A stretch of DNA of 64,000 nucleotides from assembly GCF_000237925.1 (NCBI RefSeq), contig NW_017386006.1, positions 2,106,425 to 2,170,424 of the forward strand. Reading direction: 5' to 3'. The notes beneath the pieces were generated by a model. The model saw nothing but the letters and a program-made list of their open reading frames with translations, was not told the DNA's origin and did not search any database. The position numbers were made by a program, and so were the translations under genes. The first letter of the stretch is position 1, and the number at the start of each line of letters is the position of its first letter. This DNA is from Schistosoma mansoni (Eukaryota; Platyhelminthes; Trematoda; Strigeidida; Schistosomatidae). This document shows positions 22,915 through 34,517 of the stretch, in pieces.

Positions 22915-23185
22915 CATAGTTTGTTTGAATCTTCCCATTGATGCTTAGAACTGCAACTGGTCAGTCTCTCATTGGCATATGTGCATACTGTGCGTATTGC
23001 TTCGATATTGCCTTAATTCACAAGCATCATAAGCAAAGATGGATAGTGGTTAGCAGCGGAATCCAGTTTGACGCGCGTTTCGTCCTATTCGGGACTCGTC
23101 AGCTGGATGTACCTGTATCTCAGAGTTGATGTCCACTCTGGGACACGAAACCAGTACCTTTCGCTTCAAACACCATTGCGTTGAA
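22915..23185 (-). mobile_element. SINE-A copy, left arm of inverted pair
   Basis: Flank, ribozyme and most of the tRNA-like region on the minus strand. Near-identical in reverse to 23390-23635, including the unusual insertion noted under the ribozyme. Confidence 0.85.
23059..23110 (-). ncRNA. Hammerhead with 3-nt insertion at cleavage site
   Basis: Core CTGACGAG, stem II GTCC/GGAC, GAAAC, CGCGC and GTC complete, but AAA lies between GTC and CTGGATTCC. Otherwise a perfect core. Confidence 0.7.
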
Positions 23186-23329
23186 GGGCCTTACAAAATT
23201 AAACGTATACAGACTCAAGTGTAGGTAAGCTACTGTAATACACGATAGGTAAATCTCGCGCAAATACCTAGAAGTTACGTTCTTGATTCAAATTGACACG
23301 TCTCTAAAGTTTTTATTACAACACCAAGT

Positions 23330-23638
23330 GAATATAACTTCACTCCATTGCACAAGCAAGTGGCTATCAGGACTCAGTAGCTAAGTGGATAACACGATGG
23401 CGTTTGTAGCGAACGGTACTGGGTTCAAGTCCCAGAGTGAACATCAACTCTGAGATACAGGTACATCCAGCTGACGAGTCCCGAATAGGACGAAACGCGC
23501 GTCAAACTGGATTCCGCTGCTAACCACTATCCATCTTTGCTTATGATGCTTGTGAATTAAGGCATATCGAGGCATCCGCACAGTATGCACATATGCCAAT
23601 GAGAGACTGACCAGTTGCAGTCCTAGAATTCACCACAG
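23330..23638 (+). mobile_element. SINE-A copy, right arm of inverted pair
   Basis: Full-length: 5' part (TTCACTCCATTGCACAAGC), tRNA-like box A TAGCTAAGTGG, box B GGTTCAAGTCC, ribozyme, and distal flank to CAGTTGCAGTCCTA. Confidence 0.88.
23464..23516 (+). ncRNA. Hammerhead with 3-nt insertion at cleavage site
   Basis: Stem I ATCCAG/CTGGAT perfect; CTGACGA; stem II GTCC/GGAC; GAAA; ACGCGC; GTC; then AAA before CTGG. Same insertion as the inverted partner. Confidence 0.7.
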
Positions 23639-24089
23639 TGGCGTTGAACAAAAAAACAATGAACCAGTGATTTAAACTGTCTAAAATTGTGTGTTAGTTA
23701 CTTATTCAAAATTTTAAGAGAAATTTTCTCACCTATCATTGATTTTTACTCACAACTTCAATGAACTAAATAATACATTCTAATTTTTCAGGTTTCTTGG
23801 AATAAATAGGTAATATGCATTTGTCAGTATGACATATAACATGATCATCGAATAACACTGATATGGTTGTATCTTAATCAGTATGGTTGACTCCATAGTT
23901 CATCGCCTAATACCAGTATGGTGAGCAAACTATTTCAAACCTGGTTAAGACAGTTTGTAAAAGTTCTTGGTTTAATCCTGTTGTTTCGTGTGTACATACT
24001 ATTAAGATATACACAGTTCTGAATAGATTTCCAGATGACAGTTTGTAACGTTAATTATTACTTCTAAATAAATTAATTTACTCAAATTA
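23639..24089. other. No gene recognised
   Basis: AT-rich; nothing supported. Confidence 0.5.
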
Positions 24090-24500
24090 AGTAACTAATA
24101 ACTCCGCCTGTAGCTCTTACAGATTCACTGCCGGTCCCAAGCCCACACAAAGGAGGAGGGTTGGGCATGGGGTTAGCGACCCCATCCCGTAGAAAACTAA
24201 CACGCTATAAAAACGCTAACCAGAAAAACAATTGAAATCATTCAAACTCTGCCCTGAGTTGAAGGAAGAATTATGACGCCTCATGATGAAAGCCGAGATT
24301 CTTCGAAAGTCACGAGGCCGATGCCCCTTCTAATGACCAGTGCAAAAATCAACACAGGTACATGGAACGTCTGGATAATGTGAGAGACCGGGAAGACCAG
24401 TCAAATACCAATGGAAATGAGGAGATACAAATTGGTAGTACTTGGAATCAACGAAACCCATTAGACACAAGCTGGACAACAAACGCTAGATACGGGAGAG

Positions 24501-25454
24501 ATGCTACTGTACTCCGGTCACGAAGAGGAAAATGCTCCACACACTCAGGGAGTTGCTCTAATGATGTTCAAAGAAACACGAAAAGCAATTGTAGGATGGG
24601 AATTTCATGGATCCAGAATCATCAAAGCATCACCCGAAACAAAAAAGGAGGGAATCACAATGAATGTTATCCAGTGTAATGCACCCACCCACAACAAAGA
24701 TCAGTTCTATGAAAGGCTGCAATCAATTATAGAGAAGTGCTCACGAAAGGACCTCACCATCCTGATGGGAGATCTAAATGCTAAAGTTGGAGTGGACAAC
24801 ACAGGATATGAAGATATAATTGGACGACATGGACTAGGAGAGAGAAATGAAAATGGGGAGAAACTTGCAAATCTATGTGCATTCAACAAATTGGTTATAG
24901 GAGGCACAATATTTTCACACAAACGCATACACAAAGCTACATGGATCTCACCGGACCACACCACAGAGAACCAGATAGATCACATCTGTATCAACAAGAA
25001 ATTCCGAAGGACAATGGAAGATGTGAGAACAAGGAGAGCAGCTGACATAGCTTCAGATCACCACCTGATTGTGGCCAAGATGAAACTGAAGCTAAAGAAA
25101 CACTGGACAACTGGACAAACAGCACTACAAAGGTTCAATACAGCCTTCCTTCGAGATACTGACAAGCTCCACGAATTCAAGATAACTCTCAACAACAGGT
25201 TCCAAGCTCTACAGGATCTACCGAAAGAACAAGAAACTACGATGGGGGACAACTGGAAAGGGATAAAAGAAGCACTAACTTCAACGTGTCAGGAGGTTCT
25301 GGGTCGCAACAAGCATCATAATAAGGAATGGATCTCTATAGGATCCATGGACAAGATTGAAGAAAGAAAGAACAAGAAAATAGCAATTAGCAACAGTCGA
25401 ACAAGAACAGAGAGAGTCAAGGCACAAGCTGAATACACAGAAACAAACAAGTAA
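24501..25454 (+). pseudogene. RTE APE-type endonuclease domain
   Basis: Apurinic-endonuclease-like fold residues are visible: LMGDLNAKVG (active-site Asp and Asn), IDHICIN and SDHHLI (catalytic Asp-His). The frame opens after a stop in the upstream codons near 24380, where the family motif NETHW lies in the same frame. It ends at 25452, and the polyprotein resumes downstream in another frame. Context: the front half of the RTE copy. Confidence 0.85.
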
Positions 25455-25535
25455 GTGAAGATGACAATTTGAGCTGAGAAGAAATGCTAGGAAGAGCTAG
25501 CAACGACAGTACAAAAAGCTGCAAGAGAAGGGAAT

Positions 25536-26093
25536 ATGAAACTACCATATGATACAACGAAGGAACTATCAGGTAAATATAGTAAACCAGAGAGACCAGT
25601 CAAGCACAAAGAAGGAAAGACTATCACTGAGATTCAAGAACAGAGGAAAAGATGGGCAGAATACTTCGAGGAACTGCTGAATAGACCAGCTGCATTGAGT
25701 CTACCGGACATTGAAACAGCACCTACAAACCTACCTATAGATGTCACTCCGCCAACGGTCGAAGAAATCAAGATGGCCATCAGACAAATCAAGATTGGGA
25801 AAGCAACAGGACCTGACATTATACCACCTGAAGCACTGAAGTCAGACATTGAAGTAACTCCAAACATGCTTCACATTCTATTCAAGAAGATTTGGGAGGA
25901 TGAGCAAGTGTTGACGGACTGGGAAGAAGGATACCTCATCAGCATACCAAAGGAAGGAAATCTGAGCAAATGTGAGAATTTCAGAGGCATCATACTAGTC
26001 AGTACCAGGAAAAGTCTTCAACGGAGTGTTGCTGAACCGAATGAAAGATGCAGTAGACGCTCAATCTCGAAATCAACAGGATGGATTCCGTAA
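25536..26093 (+). pseudogene. RTE reverse transcriptase, N-terminal part
   Basis: Contains the fingers signature KATGPDIIPPEALK and the following WEEGYLISIPKEGN, as in RTE RTs. The frame is lost at about 26000-26093 by a frameshift; TGWIP-like residues and QIATIR continue in another frame, then IDYEEVFDSV. No catalytic Asp pair remains. Confidence 0.85.
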
Positions 26094-26989
26094 GGATCGG
26101 TCGTGCACAGACCAAATTGCGACAATACGGATCATCGTTGAACAATTAGTTGAGTAGAATTCGTTACTAAACATCGACTTCATCGACTATGAGGAGGTGT
26201 TTGACAGTGTTTATGGGAGAACATTATGGAAACTTATTATTATTATTATTAATGGCTTTATTCAACAGTATGAAGTCCTTGAGTAGATTGTCAACACTAT
26301 CCAGGACTCATACGATGTACTACAGTGCAAAATGATGCATGGAGGACTACTGATAGACGAATTGCAAGTAAAGAGCGGAGTCACACAAGGCTGCTTACTC
26401 CCCCCCCTTCCTCTTTCTTCTGAGGATTGACGCAAAATACTCAACATTCACTGGCCGGATACTATCAGCAACAGCGTTTTATGGGAGAGGACAAACCAGC
26501 TTCCAGCTGAAGAGGAAATTAGGAAAAGACGTTGGAAGTGGATCGGACATACATTAAGGAAATCACTAAACTGCATCACGAGGCAAGCCCTAACTTGGAA
26601 TCCGGAAGGAAAGCGGAAAAGAGGAAGGCCAAAGAACACGTTACGCCGGGAAATAGAAGCAGATAAGAAAAGGATGGATAACAACTGGAAGGGATTTCCC
26701 AGGACAAGGTTGGATGGAGAATGATGGTAACAGGCGTAAGTATACTTCTCAGTTTGTTGTGCTTATGCATGTATATTTATCCTTAATTACAAGATGTATG
26801 TTGTGGTTAATAATAGTATATTGGTGTTAGCAACTAGGACAAGCGCACTTATTGGGGGAACTATCCATATCTATTTCCACTAGTCAAGTGATGAATATCA
26901 GGCAAACATAAATGAACGACTTGTGGTTTGGACACTATCGTGTTATGCCGCCTTTAGTTGATTTAAGCTTATTACGGTTCCAACAGCTT

Positions 26990-27480
26990 TGACCAGAATT
27001 AAAGTGTACACTTCTAGTGTCCAATTTAGGCTGTTGCTGGATGGTCATCATAAAGTTGTAGATGGGTGACGGAGTACTTCGTGAGAGTTCCTTTCATAAT
27101 TTTCCTCAAATACTGCAAGTAACTTGGTCGGACTTACACCTGTGCTAGATCCATTTTTTATAATTAGCTGATATGCTAGGAAATTATTGCTAAGTGCACT
27201 ACTTCCACAACTGATTTTGGGTGTAGATATGAGTAGACCTTTAGGACCGTTGTTGGATGGTGTTTTTATGGGATATGTTGAAAATCTAGCTGACAACTCA
27301 ATTCAAAAGATGTCTGTATAAACGATACGTTGTGAGTGACTGACGCTGATGACATCACAATTATAGAGGATAAATGTGAACCGCTTGTTAAAAGAACCCA
27401 ACACAAGTCAAAAGAACATTCCTCCTACATGTGAAGAGAAGAACAACCAACTTCCTTTCCTAGACATATTGATTAGTACT
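26990..27480 (+). mobile_element. Penelope-like element RT remnant
   Basis: In one frame: RKLLLSALL, then MSRPLGPLLDGVFMGYVENL, which matches the MGSPLGPLLA..FMGYVE signature of Penelope-like RTs. In shifted frames follow ADDITIIEDKCE (the catalytic Asp-Asp region) and TCEEKNNQLPFLDILIS. Stops and frameshifts make it a relic. Assignment rests on the conserved order of these three blocks. Confidence 0.7.
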
Positions 27481-28400
27481 TTATTTATTTTCTTTCTTTG
27501 TTACGGCTTACCTTAACCTATCTACTTGACCTTTTAATTTCCACATAAAAAGGTCTTAACAAGTATATGTAATCAGATTGTTCGAAATATATTGCGCGAA
27601 TATATCACATAATTCTGATAAACTTCGTCTTATTGCATTATTGAAATTTATCAAAGGGACTAATCGTTTTAAATATTTTATTAGTGACTATAAACAGATG
27701 GCTATCACTATATCCCCAAAGTGTTCACCTTATTTTCACTCATTTTCGCAAGCATCCATGGTAGACAATACGTTACAATTACTTTGATTGAGCTTAAAAG
27801 CACAAAAAGTTTATCTTTATGAATCAACTACTTTTTTTTAAAAAAACGCAGGGGCAGAACGGGGATGTAACCAACCAAGTTTAGACAAATTGGAGAATAA
27901 AATGGCACAGTTAAAGCAAGATATAGTATCGGGGCCTGATGGCTGTTTGGAACCATTTCCTAAAAACCGTGCTGATTTTGTACCCAGTAGTGAAGTAAAG
28001 AGCAAGACCATGATTTATAGATGAACCAATCAGATTCAAGGTAACAGATCTTGGGTTTTTGTGTGAAATTCGTCCATCCATTTGCCTAAATAGCATTTTG
28101 GCATTATAGCTTATGATGTAAACCCTAAATCTAATGTACAAGTGTAAATTGATGCTAATTTATAACCCTCATTTAACCCTAGTAAGTAGGTGGACATTCT
28201 CAAGGTCACTTAGGTGTCGTTCTAAGGTCGTCCACAAATCACAGTCTCACCAATATTATTTCAAAAAGACGTTGAACAAATGTTAACGTAATCTACATGA
28301 ACACCTGATTGTTGAAGTAATAGTGATTGTGCTGAACACACATTTTTATCTCTTTTGAAAAATGACAATTATTTATAAATATTAAATCTGATAAGAAAGT
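27481..28400. other. No gene recognised
   Basis: No domain seen in the short frames at 27578-27787 (plus) and 27911-28141 (minus). Confidence 0.4.
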
Positions 28401-28404
28401 TAGG

Positions 28405-28590
28405 GGCGGTCAAACAAAAACGTGGCATCAGTCCCTAGTCTGAGGCATGTTGATAGATGCAGACTACTTGGTTGGGTCCGCGCGACTATCATAACCAATT
28501 GTTGTAGACTCTGGGTGACATGGCCCAGAATCGATCACTATGGCGTAGGTGTATACACTCTTTGTCCGCCCTTAAAATGTGAGATTAAAA
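28405..28590 (+). mobile_element. LINE 3' coding remnant
   Basis: Frames give GRCRLLGWVRA-like and MAQNRSxWRR-like peptides, as at the C-terminus of several LINE RT proteins (arginine-rich strand followed by a DRxxWR motif). Family not determined. Confidence 0.45.
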
Positions 28591-28779
28591 TTGTCTTATG
28601 ACTGAGCAAATTACAAGTGATTTATGTAAACATTTAACGGAAATAAATGTCAAGTCAAAACTTTATATTAACAAAATGAAAAATAACATATAAAATAAAC
28701 ATACAAGTATCGTTAAAACTAAACACGATTTACAAAATACTTAAATAGTATTATGGATTGATTTGTACTAAGTTTTCGT

Positions 28780-28881
28780 CTACTGCTGATTACCACCTCC
28801 AACATTTCCTCCAGGTGCATTAGGATCTTGCATACTGGAGAACAGAATAAATAAGAAAACTGCTGGAATAATGTAGGTCCA
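28780..28881 (-). CDS. EMC10: EMC10 homologue, last exon
   Basis: Acceptor TTTTAG at 28882-28887, 33 codons and the stop at 28780-28782. It encodes WTYIIPAVFLFILFSS, a single membrane anchor, and a Gly/Asn-rich lumenal or cytosolic tail. Vertebrate EMC10 ends the same way: FFAKYW, a transmembrane helix and a Gly-rich tail. EMC10 is a subunit of the ER membrane protein complex, which inserts tail-anchored and multipass proteins. The splice is in phase 0 with the exon at 31086. The N-terminal exons with the signal peptide were not found. Confidence 0.85.
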   Translation of the reverse strand, partial: WTYIIPAVFLFILFSSMQDPNAPGGNVGGGNQQ

Positions 28882-31085
28882 CTAAAATCAATGAAAAAAT
28901 AGGAAGCATTATAAGTTAATTACTAATCAATCATTTAGATAAATGAAAAGATGAAACATCAATTAAATGAATAATGCACATATCTCGACTCCAGTATTAA
29001 ATTTACAACTGTTTTAAACCAAAAGTTCGGTGATATAGCTGAGTGGAATGGTTATCAATAAGTAATGACTAATCTCTGAATGACATACAGATTGCCGAGC
29101 TAATGGAGAATATCGTCATTTGAATACAAAGCTTGTATACGGCTTTTGAACATATGTTTGTAGTCTTAGATTTAATCCTGTGGACTAGAGTTGTCACTGG
29201 ACGTGTTGTGTTCAGCCGCTGCAGTCATGACTGAAAGATATTATACGTGATCTTGGCAAAACTACGGAGTTGTCGGGATAAAGCCATATGCTGCGTGACA
29301 GATCAGCTAAGGGAGTTTATTATTAGTATCTGTCTTCATATGGTTAATTTAATTGTAAACACCATGAACCCATAATTTGTGACGCCTTTGGTTGTGAGCA
29401 CAGGTTAATAATGGTTGGGCAAGTGTAGTTCGTGTTATTTTTTATAGCTTGACTGGCAACTTCATTATCAAATATACACGAAGGTCTGTAGTGAAAGCAA
29501 CTAGCGCCTACTTGTAGAAGCAATGCACTAAAAAGACTATCCATTCTGTTAACTTGCGTCACGAGAACCAAAGAGAGCTTATAGCGTAGGAACAGTAAGT
29601 TTTAAAGCAGGTGTCTCCCACTTGGTAAGTTTCAATGAGACAGGCTATATCGATCGATAAAAACGCAGCAGTAAACGTTGTATTTGTACGTCGGAGTAAA
29701 TTCTATTGTATGACTTGTACTTGGGACTTAATACACCAGGAAGCATTGAAATCGGATTTAATTTTTTTGAGTTACAGGAGACAGTTGAAGGTAAATAGTA
29801 TCCTAATTATGTTTAAAGTATGAATCTGAGTATATATAGAGTCAAACTAGAAAACACCTAAGCACTTATTACAGGTTGAGATCTTGAAACTTTGTTGCAG
29901 GGCATCATAAACAATACCCACTATACAGGTGCAAGGCAGAAAAAGTTCAGGAGAGAAAAGTTAGCTAAGACGTGTGAAAACGAACGAAGTGTAAATAAGG
30001 TGTAATAAATTAAAGACTAGAAACGAAGAAGTTATGTATAACAGTGAATTAATTCCTCCGAGAGTAACCTAGATAATGAAATTTGTTTTAAAACAATAAA
30101 CAGTAAAGGTACTCACTACATCAAACCATATTTGCGACTAATGCCATCTTAGTGATCAAAATCCTTTAGTGTTTGAAAAAAATGAATACTGTGTTGTTTT
30201 TGAACTGATTTAATTCATCGATGCAAGTACAACTAATCACAAAATAAACTTGGCTATCCACTTATTTGTTTCTGTTTACACTGAGCATCTGAGGATATCC
30301 TCAGAAAATTTAGGAATCAAAACCAAATCGTCTACATCTGAAGATCTAATTCTCCTAACTAGGTGTGATCCACAAGGGTTTTTTACTAACAAACATGGTA
30401 TTGGCATCTTATGTTGACTACATGGAGTTAGATCACTAGTGTTAAAAGCTTCAGAAATTAATATCCAAAATATGGTCTCTCACCATTACTACTGCAATGA
30501 AATATCGATTTCAACAGGTTATATTCTAATGAAAACAAAATATATTGTTCGACTTTTGGTTAACAGTTCAAACACTTTTCATTATGAGACTTCACTTGGC
30601 CTCTGGCCTAAACAAAAGAATTCACAACTGAGATCCAGTACGACCACTTACTATTGGAGTAGAAACTTTTCGGTCACTACAGTCAAGCCTATCGTTTATT
30701 ATGACAATGGATTTGATATTTAACAGTCAACTCTGTCGAAGCTTATTTTTTCATTCGCAGGATCGCAAAACTTTGGCTAATGTCTATACAACAACAAATG
30801 GTTTGACAGGTTGTCGAGTCCAACCATCGTGGAGAGTAGATAAAAACTCAGGATGACTCTAATTACAGTGCACCTACGAAGACAGGTAGGATCCTGTACT
30901 TGGTAGAGTGACAAGACGATATGCAGAATTTATGCGCGATATTTTGTGGAAAGTGAAAGGCTTTAGTTCCTTTTCCCTGAAACAAATGACAAAGAGCACC
31001 GTTAGAGGATCTAGTAACAGAGGATGTGCTAAACCCATTTCTGGAAATTCGGGTCTATAAAAAATATGCCCACACCAATACTTAC
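28882..31085 (-). other. EMC10 last intron (2.2 kb)
   Basis: Bounded by AAATAT|GTAAGT and TTTTAG|TGG. No repeat family was recognised inside; the frames at 29344-29571 and 30439-30723 have no support. Confidence 0.75.
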
Positions 31086-31182
31086 ATATTTAGCAAAGAA
31101 AGAACGATTGTCACTTTGCTCAGCACGAGCCATTTCTTCGCGTTGCTTCTCGAGTTTCTCTAGATACTTTGCAGTTTCCGGA
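31086..31182 (-). CDS. EMC10: EMC10 homologue, penultimate exon
   Basis: 97 nt; the first base completes an AGT codon split by the upstream intron. Encodes PETAKYLEKLEKQ..., a charged helix, ending RSFFAKY, collinear with the juxtamembrane helix of animal EMC10 (PETAAF...SFFAKYW). Donor GTAAGT is consensus. This segment lies in the ER lumen just before the anchor. Confidence 0.88.
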
Positions 31183-31212
31183 CTAAAAAGTAAGAATGGA
31201 TATTATTTATAC

Positions 31213-31397
31213 CTTGGTCCTAATTTCGGTTTCTGTACTGTTAAACTTATAGATAAATCTGGAAGGTCCAGAAAACTCTCAGAAATGTCATATGAGCAAT
31301 CATACTTTGGAGTACTCATATGTATTGCAACTGGGTCCCCGGCGTCATTCACACTAACTGTGAGCTTTAATCTCATCCTAGAGGAAATAATTTGACA
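31213..31397 (-). CDS. EMC10: EMC10 homologue, lumenal domain exon
   Basis: 185 nt, entering in phase 0 (TGT) and leaving in phase 2. Encodes the beta-rich segment LKLTVSVNDAGDPVAIHMST followed by DLPDLSISLTVQKPKLGP, corresponding to the LTLHVD...GNVVGV and VQLQPP region of the animal protein. Separated from its neighbours by introns of 30 nt (31183-31212) and 29 nt (31398-31426). The plus-strand open frame here is a shadow. Confidence 0.85.
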
Positions 31398-31426
31398 CTA
31401 ACACGCTAGATCAAAAATTCCGTTAC

Positions 31427-31507
31427 CGAACGAATCGAAGCTTCAATATATTCTTCGTTTTTAACAGGCATACGAACGCTATACATGTACCCGGCTCTGG
31501 CAGACTC
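31427..31507 (-). CDS. EMC10: EMC10 homologue, lumenal domain exon
   Basis: 81 nt, phase 0 at both ends. Encodes ESARAGYMYSVRMPVKNEEY, matching the AALNGLYRVRIP segment of animal EMC10. Flanked by 29- and 30-nt introns with GT and AG ends. Confidence 0.82.
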
Positions 31508-31537
31508 CTTGAAAGTTCATAAATAGAAGCTACATAC

Positions 31538-31634
31538 CTGCAGCTGCTGTTTTTCGTCGGTTGAAAATACGTGACCCCCGGAAACTAAAGTTAGAACTCC
31601 AGACGATGATTTAATCGAAATTCCATCCATCTGA
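31538..31634 (-). CDS. EMC10: EMC10 homologue, most upstream exon found
   Basis: Acceptor TTTTCAG, about 97 nt, donor CAG|GTATGT. Encodes SSSGVLTLVSGGHVFSTDEK..., matching the GTLSLSQRQLSEEERGRL segment. The exon with the signal peptide and first lumenal residues is missing; a CR1-like LINE and the retrotransposon nest lie upstream, either inside a long first intron or between genes. Confidence 0.75.
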
Positions 31635-31895
31635 CTGAAAATCCCATCTACTAAATCTAAACTAAGGTACAGAACCTACTCTCCCTGAACCTATGTTCAG
31701 GAGTGTAACCAGAGACATCTAAAGTCTTTTGAATTTAAAACTTAGTTATTATATCGTACTGAAACTGGCGACAACAAAATTGAGAGTACGAGAGGCAGCA
31801 TTATGCACGACCTTGTGAAGACAAATCTCCCACGCAAATACTGTTCTTCCCTAAACGGTTCAAATGGTTCTGGACGGAATAGAAGAAGCTTTCAT

Positions 31896-32930
31896 TTACC
31901 AGGCTTCCGTATCTAGTAGCAGTGGATCATCGATATCTCCAGGTAGGAACCTAGGTATATTAATGGTGAAAGAGGAAAGAGGAATGCTGGTAAATCACGG
32001 TAAGATACTATCTTTAGTCCTTAAGAATATGCCAAGTTTTCTCTTAAAGAACTCCTGGAAAGTCACCTGAACTAGCTCAGATGACAGCGAATTCCAACAT
32101 TTGACTACTCTTAAGTAGTAGAAGGTTTATCTACAGTCTGTTCTGCTGTGTTGAGTCTCCAGTTTCTGAGTGTTACCCCTAACGTTTATGTTGGGACTGA
32201 CACTAAGTAGGCATTCAATGGGATATCCAAAGGTGTTTAGAATGCTGAAAGTCATAAGAAGGTCACCTCTAATACGCCCATACTGTAATTAATGAAGATT
32301 CAGTGAACTGAGGCTTTCTTTATTAGGCTTGAATTTGAGGCCCCCCCAATTGACTTCGTGACTCGCTGTTGTATACGTTAAAATTTACATTTATCCTTTT
32401 GGGGCGAGAGAGAGAACACTATATTTCCATGCTCTAAGTAGGGTCGGATAAAACAGTGGATTTTAAGTGGGAAGTCCTACCGTCGAACTGCCAAAAAAGT
32501 ACGCTTCAACGTTGTCAGTGTAAGGTTTGCTAGGAAGGCACTTTTGTCGCAGTTAGTGTAAGACTTCAGATCACAGGGTACCAACACTCCTAGATCTTTT
32601 TCAACGTGGGGTACCTCTAGAGGAGAGTTTCTTAAGTTGTAGTTGTGGTCTTTAAAATATCTCAAATGGACTACTTTACACTTTCAAATGTTAAAGGTAA
32701 GTCCGTTGTCATCTGCCCAACTTTGAAGTCGTGTCATATCCTCCTGAAGTGCCAGCTTGTCACTGGAGATACTACAGGTATTGTACTTTGAAAACACTTT
32801 GCCAGCAACACTTATAATTGAATCGTGCCCATTAGTGAAGTCCGAATTCAGAAGTGAGGAGGTTAAAAGATGTGTTTGATAGATTATGAATATATAGAAA
32901 GGTGACTGATCCAAACTGGCTAATGACTTT
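31896..32930 (-). mobile_element. CR1-like LINE, RT 3' part
   Basis: Minus-strand blocks in order: FNSDFT-like and DMTRLQSWADDNGLTFNI (32684-32914), an in-frame stop, KCKVVH, VEKDLGVLV (32477-32665), RPYLEHGN, and the C-terminal PGDIDDPLLL ending at TAA (31896-31898). This is the thumb and C-terminal region of CR1/Jockey-type RT. Stops and frameshifts show it is dead. About 150 bp of its probable 3' UTR extends to 31700. Confidence 0.75.
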
Positions 32931-33077
32931 TAAAGAACTGTTTTTTCGGGTTTATATTTAAAGAAAAACACTGAACATACACATATTTTTGGGGGAACAA
33001 ATGTATAAGCATAGTAAATTTTTTATTATATACAATGCAAAAGAAAATCGAGGCAAATCAAAATATTATTTAGTCTC

Positions 33078-33964
33078 TTACGTGCAATAGTCGTTTAAAT
33101 GTTCTGGAAATCTTACTCCTCTTCCAGAACGCGTTGTTCTAAGTTTATTTTTAGATACTGTCGAGGTATCGACGTGCGTGTTGGCTGTCCGATGAGGTAT
33201 TACGAGTGTAGGAGCCGTGTCGTTCGATTGTACAGAAGGAAAATCGACATGTATAGGATTTCCTTCTAAATACGCCGCTTTGATTCGATCGATGCTGATG
33301 CTAACGTTAGTGCCGTTCTTACCGACTATATAGTACTAAGGTTCACGTTGAAGAACTTCGAAGGCTTCTTCGTATGCTGGTTCGAGGAGTCATCGATGTG
33401 AGTCTCGACGTATGAAGACATGTGTACTATATCGTAAGTCAGGTTGAACGAAAACATCAATTGATTGCGGTCGAGTGGAAACAGGTTTAAGCGAATGCAT
33501 TGTGTTTGTATGCCCGTTCGTTTAGGAGTTTAGATCCACGTTCATTGAAAAAGATGAAGGATCCACGATTTCTCCTGGTAGTCGAAGTGTAGTTCCATAA
33601 ACGAGTTGAGATGCAGTGTATCCAATGTCAGCTTTCACTGTATTGCGAATACCTAGTAGGATGAGTGAAAGAGCGTCGGTCAACTATGAGGCGCTCGCAG
33701 CTGATAGCGAAGCTTCTATCTGTCGGTGAAAGCGTTCTACCAACCCGTTTGCTTGTGGGTGGTAGGCGGTCGTTCGAAAGCAAGTGATTCCTAATAGTGT
33801 GGTCAGACAACGGAAAAGTCCGGATTCGAACTGGCGTCCACGGTCTGTAGTGATGGTTGAAGGGCAGCTGAAATTTGCTACCCATCGTTCGACGAAGGCC
33901 CCGGCCACTGTTTCAACAGTAATGTTCATAATAGGTACTGCTTCTGCCCATCGAGTCAAACGGT
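33078..33964 (-). pseudogene. Element A: integrase C-terminal half
   Basis: Continues the integrase that breaks off at 45771. From 33964 down: TRWAEAVP, ITTDRGRQFES (second catalytic Asp), [14 protein letters not shown] (catalytic Glu), a GPY-like region and the terminal TRSGRGVRFPEHL, stop at 33078-33080. Several frameshifts. The first codons join those at 45774 through the 4-bp target site CGGT. Minus-strand Ty3/Gypsy pol, the oldest layer of the nest. Confidence 0.85.
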
Positions 33965-34320
33965 TGTAGTGGATGTCGAGTCGTGGACGGACTATGATCA
34001 CCACTACTATTCGATTACGCGTCCAAAAACGACTTGGTTCCCTTGATAGCCCGTAAATCAGAAGGCTTTACTAGTCCAGATCAAGTATATTTATTGGCGA
34101 TCTCGTGGTATCGAAATAATACCGAGACGTGCCCAAGAGTACAAGCGAATAAGCAGTGCGCGAGCAAGCTCGATAAAACCAGGCGGATAGCGGAACAAGA
34201 AGTGAAACTGATACAGTTAAACGAATATAGTAAAACAATCTCTGGTACATTTGGTTACAATAATAATAATTGTTTCCGTTATTCCAATCGTGTTCTTATC
34301 GAGACTGGCCGGTCACTACA
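33965..34320 (-). repeat. Element C 3' LTR
   Basis: 356 bp, ends TGTAGTG...CACTACA. It differs from its partner at 45414-45770 by one substitution near 34136 and a small cluster near 34175. Element A coding sequence adjoins it on the left. Confidence 0.93.
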
Positions 34321-34333
34321 GGAGCCCCCCGCT
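34321..34333 (-). promoter_or_regulatory. Element C polypurine tract
   Basis: On the minus strand GCGGGGGGCTCC runs into the 3' LTR; this would prime plus-strand DNA synthesis. Confidence 0.75.
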
Positions 34334-34517
34334 AGAAAGGGTTTACTCTTTCGATACGTAGCGGTTTCGTTCGTGGGACTGATCGCGAAACGTGCAATTG
34401 TAGGACGAAGCGTTTGCCAGAACATGAAGTGATCGTTGATCCTCGAGTTGCCACCAAAAGTCTTTGACGTAGAACGGTACCAGGAGGAAACGTACTGTAT
34501 TGATTCTTGGGTTAGCA

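Larger units (their letters stand above)
24090..26755 (+). mobile_element. RTE-clade LINE, near full length, internally deleted
   Basis: 5' region (24090-24350), endonuclease (24350-25090), linker, N-terminal RT (25536-26090), then a frameshifted, deleted stretch and the 3' end (26455-26745) with RVGWRM-like peptide and GCGTAAG. The element nicks its target with an APE-type endonuclease and copies its RNA from the nick. Here the RT catalytic FADD region is absent, a stray TTATTA-rich insertion sits near 26235, and several stops occur, so it is dead. The missing part is what survives at 17100-17617. Confidence 0.9.
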
